NCBI GenBank assembly: GCA_046091665.1
Contig: JBJTCD010000044.1
Coordinates: 1-35,277 of the forward strand
DNA from: CAIUPE01 sp046091665
GTDB taxonomy: Bacteria; Pseudomonadota; Alphaproteobacteria; Rhizobiales; Beijerinckiaceae
DNA length: 35,277 nucleotides
Direction of reading: 5' to 3'
Shown here: in pieces, positions 15,962 through 23,042 of the stretch
How positions within the stretch are numbered: position 1 is the stretch's first letter
How the letters are laid out: each line of letters opens with the position of its first letter
Made by a program: the position numbers and the translations under genes
Notes under the pieces: generated by a model
Told to the model about the DNA's origin: nothing
Database searches by the model: none
Seen by the model: the letters and a program-made list of their open reading frames with translations, nothing else

Positions 15962-17440
15962 ATGAATTTGTTTGCCCGCGCGTTTTTGGCTCTTTTCGCC
16001 TTCGCTGTTTTAACCCCCGCTTTCGCCGCTCCGCGTACCGATCTTGTCATCGGCGTGCGTCTTGAGCCCCCGCATCTTGACCCGACGGCGGGTGCCGCTG
16101 CGGCCATTGGCGAAGTTACTTATGCGAATCTTTTTGAAGGCCTCACCCGCATTGATCGCGATGGTAAAGTAAAACCCGCACTCGCCTCCTCTTGGGAAAT
16201 TTCGGACGACGGTAAAACCTATGTGTTTCGTTTGCGCAGCGGCGTCACCTTTCATGACGGCACGACCTTCTCGGCTAGCGATGTGAAATTTTCGCTCGAA
16301 CGTGCGCGTGGCGAAGGCAGCGTCAATCCACAAAAGGGATTGTTCGAACCGATCGAAAAAATTGAAACGTCTGATCCGACCACAGTGAAGATCACATTGA
16401 AGCGACCGACCGGTGCGTTTCTTTTCAATTTAGGATGGCCCGCGGCCATTATTGTTTCGGCAAAATCGGCCGAGACCAACAAAACAAATCCGATTGGCAC
16501 GGGTCCCTTTCGCTTTTCGAATTGGACAAAAGGCGCAAGCGTCGAACTCATGCGCAATGAAACTTATTGGGGCCGCAAACCTGCGCTTGAAAAAATTCTA
16601 TTCCGCGTGATTGCGGATCCCTCAGCCGCATACGCCTCTTTAATGGCGGGCGATGTTGATGCCTATCCGATTTATCCCGCACCGGAAAATCTTGATCAAT
16701 TCCGCGCCGACAAACGCTTCACCGTTGTGGTCGGCAATACCGAAGGCAAAACCATTCTCGCCATCAATAATGGCAAAGCGCCTTTTAATGATCTCAAAGT
16801 GCGTCAAGCACTTGCCTATGCGGTTGATCGTAACGCGGTGATCACAGGCGCGATGTTCGGTATTGGCCAACCGATTGGTTCGCATTTCTCGCCGACCGAT
16901 CCAGGCTATGTCGATCTCACCGCGCAATATGCTTATGATCCCTACAAGGCCAAAGCGCTGTTGCGTGAAGCGGGCGTGAATGATCTCAAGCTTCGCCTCG
17001 TGTTACCGCCGCCAGAATATGCGCGGCGCGGCGGTGAAATCATTGCACAACAATTGAAAGCCATCGGCATCGCGGTTGAAATCGTGCCTGTAGAGTGGGC
17101 GCAATGGCTCTCGGACGTTTTCAAAGCCAAGAATTATGATCTGACCATCATCTCGCATGTCGAGCCGATGGACCTCGATATCTATGCGCGAGATGATTAT
17201 TATTTCGATTATAAGAGCCCTGCTTACAAAGCGCTTTATGCAGAACTTGCTGCCACGACGGATGAAGCCAAACGTCTGGAGCTCATCGGCAAAGCCCAGA
17301 AAATGCTCGCTGATGATTGCGTGAATGTGTTTTTGTTCTTGTTACCAAAGAGCGGCATCTGGAACGCAAAACTCAAAGGACTTTGGGAAAACGCTCCCAT
17401 TCCGGTCAATGACCTCACAGAGGTCGAGTGGGTGGAGTGA
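15962..17440 (+). CDS. ABC transporter substrate-binding protein, family 5 (orphan)
   Basis: A 492-residue periplasmic binding protein of the SBP_bac_5 (peptide/nickel/opine) family. It has a signal peptide (MNLFARAFLALFAFAVLTPA, then FAAP). Family markers are LASSWEISDDGKTYVFRLR, FHDGTTFSASDV, PIGTGPFRF and the KVRQALAYAVDRNAV stretch. No permease or ATPase genes accompany it here, so its transporter lies elsewhere or it works with a shared one. It is 108 bp downstream of the LhgO-like gene, possibly co-transcribed. The ligand is unknown. Confidence 0.9.
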   Translation: MNLFARAFLALFAFAVLTPAFAAPRTDLVIGVRLEPPHLDPTAGAAAAIGEVTYANLFEGLTRIDRDGKVKPALASSWEISDDGKTYVFRLRSGVTFHDGTTFSASDVKFSLERARGEGSVNPQKGLFEPIEKIETSDPTTVKITLKRPTGAFLFNLGWPAAIIVSAKSAETNKTNPIGTGPFRFSNWTKGASVELMRNETYWGRKPALEKILFRVIADPSAAYASLMAGDVDAYPIYPAPENLDQFRADKRFTVVVGNTEGKTILAINNGKAPFNDLKVRQALAYAVDRNAVITGAMFGIGQPIGSHFSPTDPGYVDLTAQYAYDPYKAKALLREAGVNDLKLRLVLPPPEYARRGGEIIAQQLKAIGIAVEIVPVEWAQWLSDVFKAKNYDLTIISHVEPMDLDIYARDDYYFDYKSPAYKALYAELAATTDEAKRLELIGKAQKMLADDCVNVFLFLLPKSGIWNAKLKGLWENAPIPVNDLTEVEWVE

Positions 17441-17547
17441 TGAACTCGAACCCACTCGCATTTTACTAAAATCCTCTCACGCACTTTCACCGCCTCTCAT
17501 CATCTCATGCCTAAGCTTGATGGTCCGCGCGTTGAGCGTCGGGCGAT

Positions 17548-17575
17548 TTGCGTTTTGGTATGAGGCTGATATATT
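17548..17575 (+). promoter_or_regulatory. Promoter of structured RNA, copy A
   Basis: TTGCGT (17548-17553) and TATATT (17570-17575) are 16 nt apart, and the same elements occur in copy B (TTGCGT, TATGTT). Transcription would start near 17582, right at the first hairpin of the RNA. Confidence 0.5.
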
Positions 17576-17581
17576 TCCCTT

Positions 17582-17785
17582 AGGTCATGAACATCATGAC
17601 TCGGGGAATTGAAAGACCCCACCATCATCGGCAGTGCATCTGCCGTGACCAAACTGCCCTGACGCTCATAACGTCGGGGTGGCGGCGTTATGTCCAGGTC
17701 GCGAGACTAAAAGCGTCGCGGCCATATGATGGTGGCTCTTTCAACACCCCGGCTCCAGTGCGTTTTGCACGGGGGTCGTTTTCTT
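17582..17785 (+). ncRNA. Unrecognised structured RNA, copy A
   Basis: The predicted transcript is about 204 nt. Its 5' hairpin is GTCATGA/TCATGAC (17584-17600). A long helix then pairs 17603-17628 with 17726-17750: GGGG with CCCC, TTGAAAGA with TCTTTCAA, CCACCATCAT with ATGATGGTGG. It encloses three hairpins: CGGCAG/CTGCCG (17629-17645), CCCTGACG/CGTCGGGG (17657-17679) and GGTCGC/GCGGCC with inner GAC/GTC (17697-17723). A terminator closes the 3' end. Comparison with copy B shows four double compensatory changes in the long helix and two in the third hairpin, supporting selection on structure. I know of no matching family; tmRNA, RNase P, 6S and the common riboswitches do not fit by eye. Confidence 0.65.
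17751..17785 (+). terminator. Terminator between RNA and small ORF, copy A
   Basis: GGCTCCAGTGC and GCACGGGGGTC pair around GTTTT, with one A-G mismatch, followed by GTTTTCTT. Copy B keeps the hairpin with no mismatch. It ends the RNA 19 nt before the small ORF, so the ORF would depend on readthrough or attenuation. Confidence 0.65.
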
Positions 17786-17803
17786 ATGAAAAAGGGGTGC
17801 GTC

Positions 17804-18022
17804 ATGGAGTTCAAAGAGTTCCCCAACGAGTTTTCCCTCCGCGCGCAAGTTCAAGTGCTTTGCATTCACGCGGAATATGTTTTGAAATTTGCTGAAGAGA
17901 TTGCCGCTGAAGGCCCGGAGCATTTATCGGATAACGATAAAGCGATCTATGACGCGCTTGCCGATTATCTCGACCGCGCGTGTTATCAAGCGGAGAAATT
18001 GAGAAAGCAGGTGCGGCGTTAG
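17804..18022 (+). CDS. Unknown 72-aa protein of the duplicated element, copy A
   Basis: I do not recognise this protein. It has 72 residues, begins MEFKEFPNEFSLRAQVQVLC and ends with a basic tail (KLRKQVRR). It is probably mostly helical, with an acidic middle (EEIAAEGPEHLSDND), two Cys, and no signal peptide or membrane segment. AAAGGGG lies 6 nt before the ATG. An upstream in-frame ATG at 17786 is TTG in copy B, so 17804 is the better start. It is identical to copy B at 65 of 72 residues, including all of the first 23, which argues that it is truly translated. Confidence 0.75.
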   Translation: MEFKEFPNEFSLRAQVQVLCIHAEYVLKFAEEIAAEGPEHLSDNDKAIYDALADYLDRACYQAEKLRKQVRR

Positions 18023-18055
18023 GCTGGCTGTAATTGCGAGCACGCAACACTTAAC

Positions 18056-18107
18056 CCGTCATTGCGAGGCGCAATGACGGTAAAAAGATTCGTTCGCTCG
18101 CAATGAC
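18056..18107. repeat. REP-like repeat fragments (cgtcattgcgag type)
   Basis: CCGTCATTGC (18056-18065) pairs with GCAATGACGG (18071-18080), and a partial unit, ttcgctcgcaatgac, follows. These are degraded relatives of the units at 1606-1723 and 31858-31977. Confidence 0.7.
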
Positions 18108-18116
18108 TTTTTTGAT

Positions 18117-18266
18117 CCTCATGCTGAGCCACTGCAAAGCGACGAGTCGAAGGACAGGTTATTAATCAACCGTGGTTCGAGACGCATCACTTCGTAATGC
18201 TCCTCACCATGAGGATGAATAAACACCCTCATCCTGAGCCGTCGCGAAGCGACGAGTCGAAGGACG
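18117..18266. repeat. Intergenic repeat: two direct copies and one inverted partial
   Basis: The unit starting cctcatgctgagcc and ending gacgagtcgaaggac occurs at 18117-18155 and again at 18227-18266. Between them, an inverted relative (18172-18216) runs from ggttcgaga to ccatgagga. Such units are common in Rhizobiales intergenic DNA. No gene is seen between 18023 and 18353. Confidence 0.75.
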
Positions 18267-18280
18267 TGGTTTTTCTACTC

Positions 18281-18309
18281 GTCATGGCAGGCCTTGTGCC
18301 TGCCATGAC
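18281..18309. repeat. Perfect 12-bp stem hairpin
   Basis: GTCATGGCAGGC and GCCTGCCATGAC flank CTTGT. No T tract follows in either direction, so it is more likely another repeat element than a terminator. Confidence 0.6.
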
Positions 18310-18353
18310 CGAATGGGGGCTTGGCTCTCGTTCGTAATGAAGATTTTGGCGTT

Positions 18354-20789
18354 TCACGCGCGCATCCGCTTGCCTTCAGGATCGAACAGCGGATCGACAA
18401 TGATCGTCGCTTTGCGTAATTCACCCATGATCTCGATAGCGAAGGAGCCTTTGCCAAGATCATTCGCGATCTCTTTCGGCACATAGCCCTGCGCAAGCGA
18501 CTTATCGACGTAATGCGCATAGCCGCCTGACGTTACCCAGCCAACAACCTTGTCGCCATGCCAAATCGGTTCATCACCGAGCACGTCGGCATCGGTCGCT
18601 TCAACGATCATTGAGACGCGACGCAGCGTGCCACCGCTCTTCTGCTCTTCAACCGCTGCGGCCTTGCCGATGAAATCCGGCTTGTCGAGACGGATAAAAC
18701 GATCCATCTGCGCTTCGAATGGTCCATAGATCGGACGCAATTCTCGGAACCATGTGGGGAAGTTTTTCTCGAGACGCAGAGCAAGCAACGCACGCATACC
18801 AAAATTGATGATGCCATGCGGCTTACCGGCTTCAAGAATGGCGAGATAGAGGCGACGTTGATATTCCGGCCTCACCCAGATTTCATAACCCAAGTCACCC
18901 GTATAGGTGACGCGGTTCACCATCGCCGGAACATTCGCGATGTCGAAGCTCTTGTGATCCATGAATTTGAATGCAGCGTTCGACACATCTTCATCCGTCA
19001 AAACCTGCAACACATCGCGCACCTTAGGCCCTGCAATCGAGAGGCCCACAAGACCCATATCAAGACGCTTCACCGAGACAGAACCATCCTTCGGCAGATG
19101 CTTTTCGAACCAGCGCATGTGATAGATCTGCGCTTGCGACGAGCCCCACATATAGAATTTGCCTTCGCCCGCTTTCGCAATCGTGAAGTCACCGATGAGC
19201 TTGCCCTTTTCATTGAGCATCGGTGTCAACACCAAGCGACCCGTCTTCGGCATCACATTGGTCATGAGGCGCGCGAGATAGGCTTCTGCGCCTGTACCTG
19301 TGAATTCATATTTTGCGAAGTTTGCAATTTCCGTGACGCCGACTTTCTCGCGCACGCCTTTGCACTCGGCTTTGACATGCGGGAAATCATTCGAACGACG
19401 GAAGGAGAAAATATCTTCCTGCGGAACACCTTTTGGCGCGAACCAGAGCGGCGTTTCCAATCCCCATGAATCGCCCATTACAGCGCCGTTTGCGACCATC
19501 AAATCATAAGTTGCCGTGGTCTGATGTGGACGCGCGGCGGGCAATTCTTCATTCGGGAAACGGATGCGGAAGCGGCGGGAATAATTCTCGCGCACTTTTT
19601 CGTTGGTGTAAGAACGCGTCGCCCATTCGCCATAGCGCGCGACGTCCATGCCCCAAACGTCAAAGCCCGGATCGCCATTGACCATCCATTGCGAGAGCGC
19701 GAGACCGACGCCTCCGCCCTGGCTGAAGCCTGCCATCACAGCACATGCGACCCAGTAATTCGAGAGGCCCTGCACGGGGCCAACGAGCGGATTGCCATCA
19801 GGCGAGAAGGTGAACGGGCCGTTGATGATTTTCTTGATGCCGGCCTTTGCCATCGCGGGGAAATGGTCGTAACCGATTTCAAGCGACGGTGCGATGCGAT
19901 CCAGATCCGGCTGCAACAATTCCGCACCAAAATCCCATGAGGTTGTCTTTGGCGACCATGGCACACCGGCGCGTTCATACGTACCGAGCACCATGCCCGT
20001 GCGCTCCTGGCGCATATAGATTTCCGCTTTGAAATCGATGGCATGCGGCAATTCATGGCCGCGTTCTTTATTATACGCCACAACTTCCGGCATCTCGTCG
20101 GTCACAAGATACATGTGCTCCATCGCGAGCACCGGCAACTCGATGCCGACCATGCGGCCAACTTCACGCGCCCAGAGACCACCGCAATTCACAACATGTT
20201 CGGCGACAATCGTGCCCTGATTGGTCACGACATCCCAACCGCCATCCTTGCGCTGGTTGAGCTCTTCAACCTTTGTCTTCAAATAAATTTCAGCGCCTTG
20301 GATACGCGCTGATTTCGCATAAGCATGCGTTGTGCCGTAAGGATCGAGATTGCCGTCGGCCTTATCAAGCATGGCGCCGATGAATTTCGTTTCATCAAGC
20401 AGCGGCAAAAGATCTTTCGCCTCTTTGACCGAAATCAATTCGGTTTCGAGGCCGAGATAACGCGCACGCGCATGTGCCATTTTGAGCCAGTCCATACGCT
20501 CTGGCGTATCGGCAAGCATCAAGCCGCCGGAACGATGCAGGCCACAGCTCTCACCCGAGATTTTCTCAAGCTCGTCATAAAGCGCAATCGTGTAGCCTTG
20601 GAGCTTGGCGACATTCGGATCGCCATTCAGCGTATGGAAGCCGCCCGCCGCATGCCATGTCGAGCCATGGGTCAGCTGCTCGCGCTCGACCAGCACGACA
20701 TCTTTCCAGCCGGCTTTGGTGAGATGGTAGAGAACCGAAGCGCCAACAACGCCGCCACCAATGACGACAACACGGGCATGGGTTTTCAT
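18354..20789 (-). CDS. Dimethylglycine/sarcosine dehydrogenase family protein (FAD domain + GcvT)
   Basis: An 811-residue fusion. The N-terminal FAD oxidoreductase domain (about 1-370) has VVVIGGGVVGASVLYHLTKAG and GSTWHAAGG, with His46 at the position that covalently binds FAD in dimethylglycine and sarcosine dehydrogenases. An FAO_M linker follows, then a GcvT aminomethyltransferase-like folate domain (about 430-810) with GDLGYEIWVRPEY and FGMRALLALRLEKNFP. Such enzymes demethylate N-methylglycines and pass the one-carbon unit to tetrahydrofolate, with electrons going to ETF. The length is usual for the family. AAAGGAC precedes the ATG. The exact substrate (dimethylglycine, sarcosine or another methylamine acid) is not certain. 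Confidence 0.9.
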   Translation of the reverse strand: MKTHARVVVIGGGVVGASVLYHLTKAGWKDVVLVEREQLTHGSTWHAAGGFHTLNGDPNVAKLQGYTIALYDELEKISGESCGLHRSGGLMLADTPERMDWLKMAHARARYLGLETELISVKEAKDLLPLLDETKFIGAMLDKADGNLDPYGTTHAYAKSARIQGAEIYLKTKVEELNQRKDGGWDVVTNQGTIVAEHVVNCGGLWAREVGRMVGIELPVLAMEHMYLVTDEMPEVVAYNKERGHELPHAIDFKAEIYMRQERTGMVLGTYERAGVPWSPKTTSWDFGAELLQPDLDRIAPSLEIGYDHFPAMAKAGIKKIINGPFTFSPDGNPLVGPVQGLSNYWVACAVMAGFSQGGGVGLALSQWMVNGDPGFDVWGMDVARYGEWATRSYTNEKVRENYSRRFRIRFPNEELPAARPHQTTATYDLMVANGAVMGDSWGLETPLWFAPKGVPQEDIFSFRRSNDFPHVKAECKGVREKVGVTEIANFAKYEFTGTGAEAYLARLMTNVMPKTGRLVLTPMLNEKGKLIGDFTIAKAGEGKFYMWGSSQAQIYHMRWFEKHLPKDGSVSVKRLDMGLVGLSIAGPKVRDVLQVLTDEDVSNAAFKFMDHKSFDIANVPAMVNRVTYTGDLGYEIWVRPEYQRRLYLAILEAGKPHGIINFGMRALLALRLEKNFPTWFRELRPIYGPFEAQMDRFIRLDKPDFIGKAAAVEEQKSGGTLRRVSMIVEATDADVLGDEPIWHGDKVVGWVTSGGYAHYVDKSLAQGYVPKEIANDLGKGSFAIEIMGELRKATIIVDPLFDPEGKRMRA

Positions 20790-20885
20790 GGCGACTTAGT
20801 CCTTTCAATCACGCGTAAAATTCGCCGCCACGCTAAAAAGAGGCGGGGGCATGGGCAAGCCCGTTTTTTCGATGGGGGCGTGCCG

Positions 20886-21209
20886 TCAGGCGATACCAAA
20901 GAAGATCGCAAGTGCGCGATTAACAGCAATCATGGTCGCGGGGTCAGCTAGGCCAATTGTCGCGCCAATTTTTGCCCCCGAAACGGTCTGGGCCTTGTCG
21001 ATCATGATTTGAGACTGAACGGCCAGTCCGGTCTTTGGCCCGGCTTCGATATTTAGCCGCAATTGGTCGAGGTCTCGAAGATGGCTCGTAATCGGCAAAA
21101 TTGTCACCGAACTCAATTCTTAAAAGAGATCGCTTTGGATTATGAGGGCGGGGCGCGGTTTGCCGTAATCACCCTGCAGGGCAATGGTGACGATATCGCC
21201 GCGCCTCAT
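20886..21209 (-). pseudogene. MazF/PemK-like toxin, inactivated by a stop codon
   Basis: Read from the ATG at 21209, the frame gives RRGDIVTIALQGDYGKPRP, a MazF start. It meets TAA at codon 30 (21120-21122) and then continues in frame as SSVTILPITSHL to the normal C-terminus at 20886. The intact paralogue at 29129-29464 has Glu at the same position, so a single G-to-T change would explain it. Total length, 107 codons, fits the family. The start overlaps the antitoxin stop by 4 bp. A TTG restart at 21116 would give only 76 residues, without the N-terminal active-site region. A sequencing error is possible. Confidence 0.85.
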
Positions 21210-21418
21210 TCCCAACCGGACCGATCAGAAACCCGCTCGATCCAATCGAGGATCTCAGCTTCATGAGGATCATTCCGCAAAGCCAAAGCCTGCCGATGAC
21301 ATTCTGCAACAAAAGCGGCGTCTCTTGTATCGGGAACCCAGATTTGGACAGGCCGCAATCCGGCGCGCCGCAAAGTGTCGCGTCTCTTCCTCACCCGTTC
21401 TGCTGATTGTGATGCCAT
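21206..21418 (-). CDS. MazE-like antitoxin (DUF3018 family)
   Basis: A 70-residue intact protein with the DUF3018 pattern: ERVRKRRDTLRRAGLRPVQI and WVPDTRD near the N-terminus, and an acidic C-terminal tail (HEAEILDWIERVSD). These are antitoxins for MazF-type RNases and repress their own operon. AGAGGG lies before the ATG. It starts 46 bp after the aminopeptidase stop and overlaps the broken toxin by 4 bp. It is now an antitoxin without a working partner, unless it counters another MazF such as the one at 29129. Confidence 0.85.
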   Translation of the reverse strand: MASQSAERVRKRRDTLRRAGLRPVQIWVPDTRDAAFVAECHRQALALRNDPHEAEILDWIERVSDRSGWE

Positions 21419-21435
21419 GTCACGCCCTCTTAAGC

Positions 21436-21447
21436 GTTACATGTAAC
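21436..21447. promoter_or_regulatory. Palindrome GTTACATGTAAC upstream of the mazE-like gene
   Basis: A perfect 12-bp palindrome lies 17 nt before the antitoxin start, in the 46-bp gap behind the aminopeptidase gene. The position suits an operator for antitoxin autoregulation; this is inference. Confidence 0.45.
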
Positions 21448-21464
21448 AGATTTTCACGCTGATT

Positions 21465-22844
21465 TCAACGTCGATACCGCCGCTCGAGCAGCTCAAACAC
21501 AAGCCGCGCGGCGTGAACTTCCCCGCCTTCGGGTCTGCCGGATTTAGGCGATGGCACCCAGCAGAACACGTCGAAATGCGCCCAAGCCTTCGCCTTCTCG
21601 ACAAAGCGTTGAAGGAACAATGCGGCGGTGACAGAGCCGGCAAATCCGCCCGATGAAATATGATTGATGTCGGCGACTTTTGAATCGAGCATTTTTGCAT
21701 AAGGCTTCCAGAGTGGCATACGCCATACGGGATCATTCACGGCGAGGCCTGATGCAGTGATGTCAGCAGCAAGCGTTTCGTCGTCTGTGTAAACGGGCGG
21801 CAGATCGGGCCCGAGCGCCACGCGTGCGGCACCGGTGAGCGTCGCAAAATCGAGAACAAGATCGGGCGCCTCTTCATCAGCAAGCGTTAACGCGTCACCC
21901 AAAATCAAACGGCCTTCCGCATCCGTATTGCCGATTTCAACCGACATACCTTTGCGACTTGGCAAAACATCACCGGGACGAAACGCAGACCCTGAAATTG
22001 AGTTTTCAACAGTCGGCACAATCAAGCGAAGGCAGATTGGTAAATTCGCTGCCATCACCATGCGCGCGGCCGCAAGCGCCACCGCCGCGCCACCCATATC
22101 TTTTTTCATGAGCAACATGGAATTGTCAGGCTTGATATTGAGCCCGCCTGTATCAAAGGCAACGCCTTTACCAACCAATGTCACTTTAGGATGCGAAGGA
22201 TTCCCCCACCGCAAATCGACAAGGCGCGGCGCACGAGATGAGGCGCGACCGACTGCATGAACCATCGGAAAATTCTGCGTGAGCAGATCGTCGCCAATCA
22301 CTGATGTCACTGTCGCGCTGAATTGTTTTGCAACCGCACGAATGGCCGCTTCAATCTCACCGGGGCCAAGATCATTCGCCGGCGTGTTGATGAGATCGCG
22401 ACCTTCAAACACGGCCTCTGCAATTTTTGACAAACGCGCAGCATCAACGCCTGCAGGCGGCACGAGTTTAACGGTCACGCCTTTGGGTTTCGATTTGTAA
22501 CGCTCGAAGCGATATGAGCCCAAAAGAAAAGCAAGTGTGGCTTGTGCGGCATCACCCCAATCACCCTCAAAGCGATAGGTGCCGGGCGGCAATAGCGTCG
22601 GCAATTTTCCGGCAATGAACGGATCAGCATCCACAGTGCCTTTTTTGCCGAGGCCAAACAACACCGCCGCAATTCCGGCACCGCGCCCCGGAACGAGACA
22701 GAGCGAACCCTGCCCGCCTTCAAAGCCCGACGCCCGCACAAAATCGACAAGCGCCAATTGCTCGGCCGTCGCGGTCCATGATTCAGGGGTGGCGGCATAG
22801 ACGGGAATGGCGGTGGCAGCGTCTTTCGAGAATACGGGATGCAC
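21465..22844 (-). CDS. M17 family leucyl aminopeptidase
   Basis: A 459-residue cytosolic di-metal aminopeptidase. The catalytic domain shows VTLVGKGVAFDTGGLNIKP, with metal-site Lys and Asp, and the M17 signature NTDAEGRLILGDAL with the metal-binding Asp and Glu. It removes N-terminal residues from peptides. The N-terminal domain is divergent, as is common in this alphaproteobacterial subgroup. The start is GTG, with AAGGA 8 nt upstream. It diverges from argG across 198 bp, where I see no clear regulatory structure. Confidence 0.93.
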   Translation of the reverse strand: MHPVFSKDAATAIPVYAATPESWTATAEQLALVDFVRASGFEGGQGSLCLVPGRGAGIAAVLFGLGKKGTVDADPFIAGKLPTLLPPGTYRFEGDWGDAAQATLAFLLGSYRFERYKSKPKGVTVKLVPPAGVDAARLSKIAEAVFEGRDLINTPANDLGPGEIEAAIRAVAKQFSATVTSVIGDDLLTQNFPMVHAVGRASSRAPRLVDLRWGNPSHPKVTLVGKGVAFDTGGLNIKPDNSMLLMKKDMGGAAVALAAARMVMAANLPICLRLIVPTVENSISGSAFRPGDVLPSRKGMSVEIGNTDAEGRLILGDALTLADEEAPDLVLDFATLTGAARVALGPDLPPVYTDDETLAADITASGLAVNDPVWRMPLWKPYAKMLDSKVADINHISSGGFAGSVTAALFLQRFVEKAKAWAHFDVFCWVPSPKSGRPEGGEVHAARLVFELLERRYRR

Positions 22845-23042
22845 GAGACTGTCCTTATCGATGAAGTGAGCGATGAAACCGATGGAAAGCGTGGATTGGC
22901 TTTAGCGCAAATTGAGCAGAATGGACATCATCCGCGACCTTTATCCAAAGGTCCTCCCCCTTGCAGGAAAGCGGATGATCCAGTAACCCGCCACGGAACA
23001 CGCTGAAACATCTTTCAAACCCGCCTCCGAAAGGCCGCGCCG

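Larger units (their letters stand above)
17447..18022 (+). repeat. Copy A of a ~575-bp inverted duplicated element (RNA + small ORF)
   Basis: This stretch is closely similar to the reverse complement of 24470-25047. Similarity starts near CCACTCGCATTTTACTAAAA, just after the preceding stop codon, and ends about at the stop codon of the small ORF. It holds a conserved upstream region, a promoter, an RNA gene, a terminator and an ORF. No transposase, terminal inverted repeats or clear target duplication were seen. Confidence 0.85.

Noticed and set aside
17507..17563. An 18-codon ORF (MPKLDGPRV start, ending TGA) conserved in both copies of the duplicated element
   Set aside because: There is no Shine-Dalgarno in either copy, it overlaps the proposed RNA promoter, and with only two copies conservation may be simple DNA similarity.
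17447..18022. The duplicated element as a retron, HEARO-type element or insertion sequence
   Set aside because: No reverse transcriptase, HNH/RuvC nuclease or transposase is present, only a 72-73 aa ORF, and no terminal inverted repeats were found.
18117..18266. CRISPR-like repeats
   Set aside because: There are only two direct copies, unequal internal sequence and one inverted partial. This is an intergenic repeat family, not an array.
20886..21116. A separate 76-residue gene starting at TTG 21116
   Set aside because: It is the in-frame remainder of the MazF-like toxin after the stop codon, with no ribosome site for a restart.
22845..23042. A regulatory RNA or operator between the M17 aminopeptidase gene and argG
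   Set aside because: I looked for strong hairpins with T tracts, known riboswitch motifs and palindromes and saw none worth naming.
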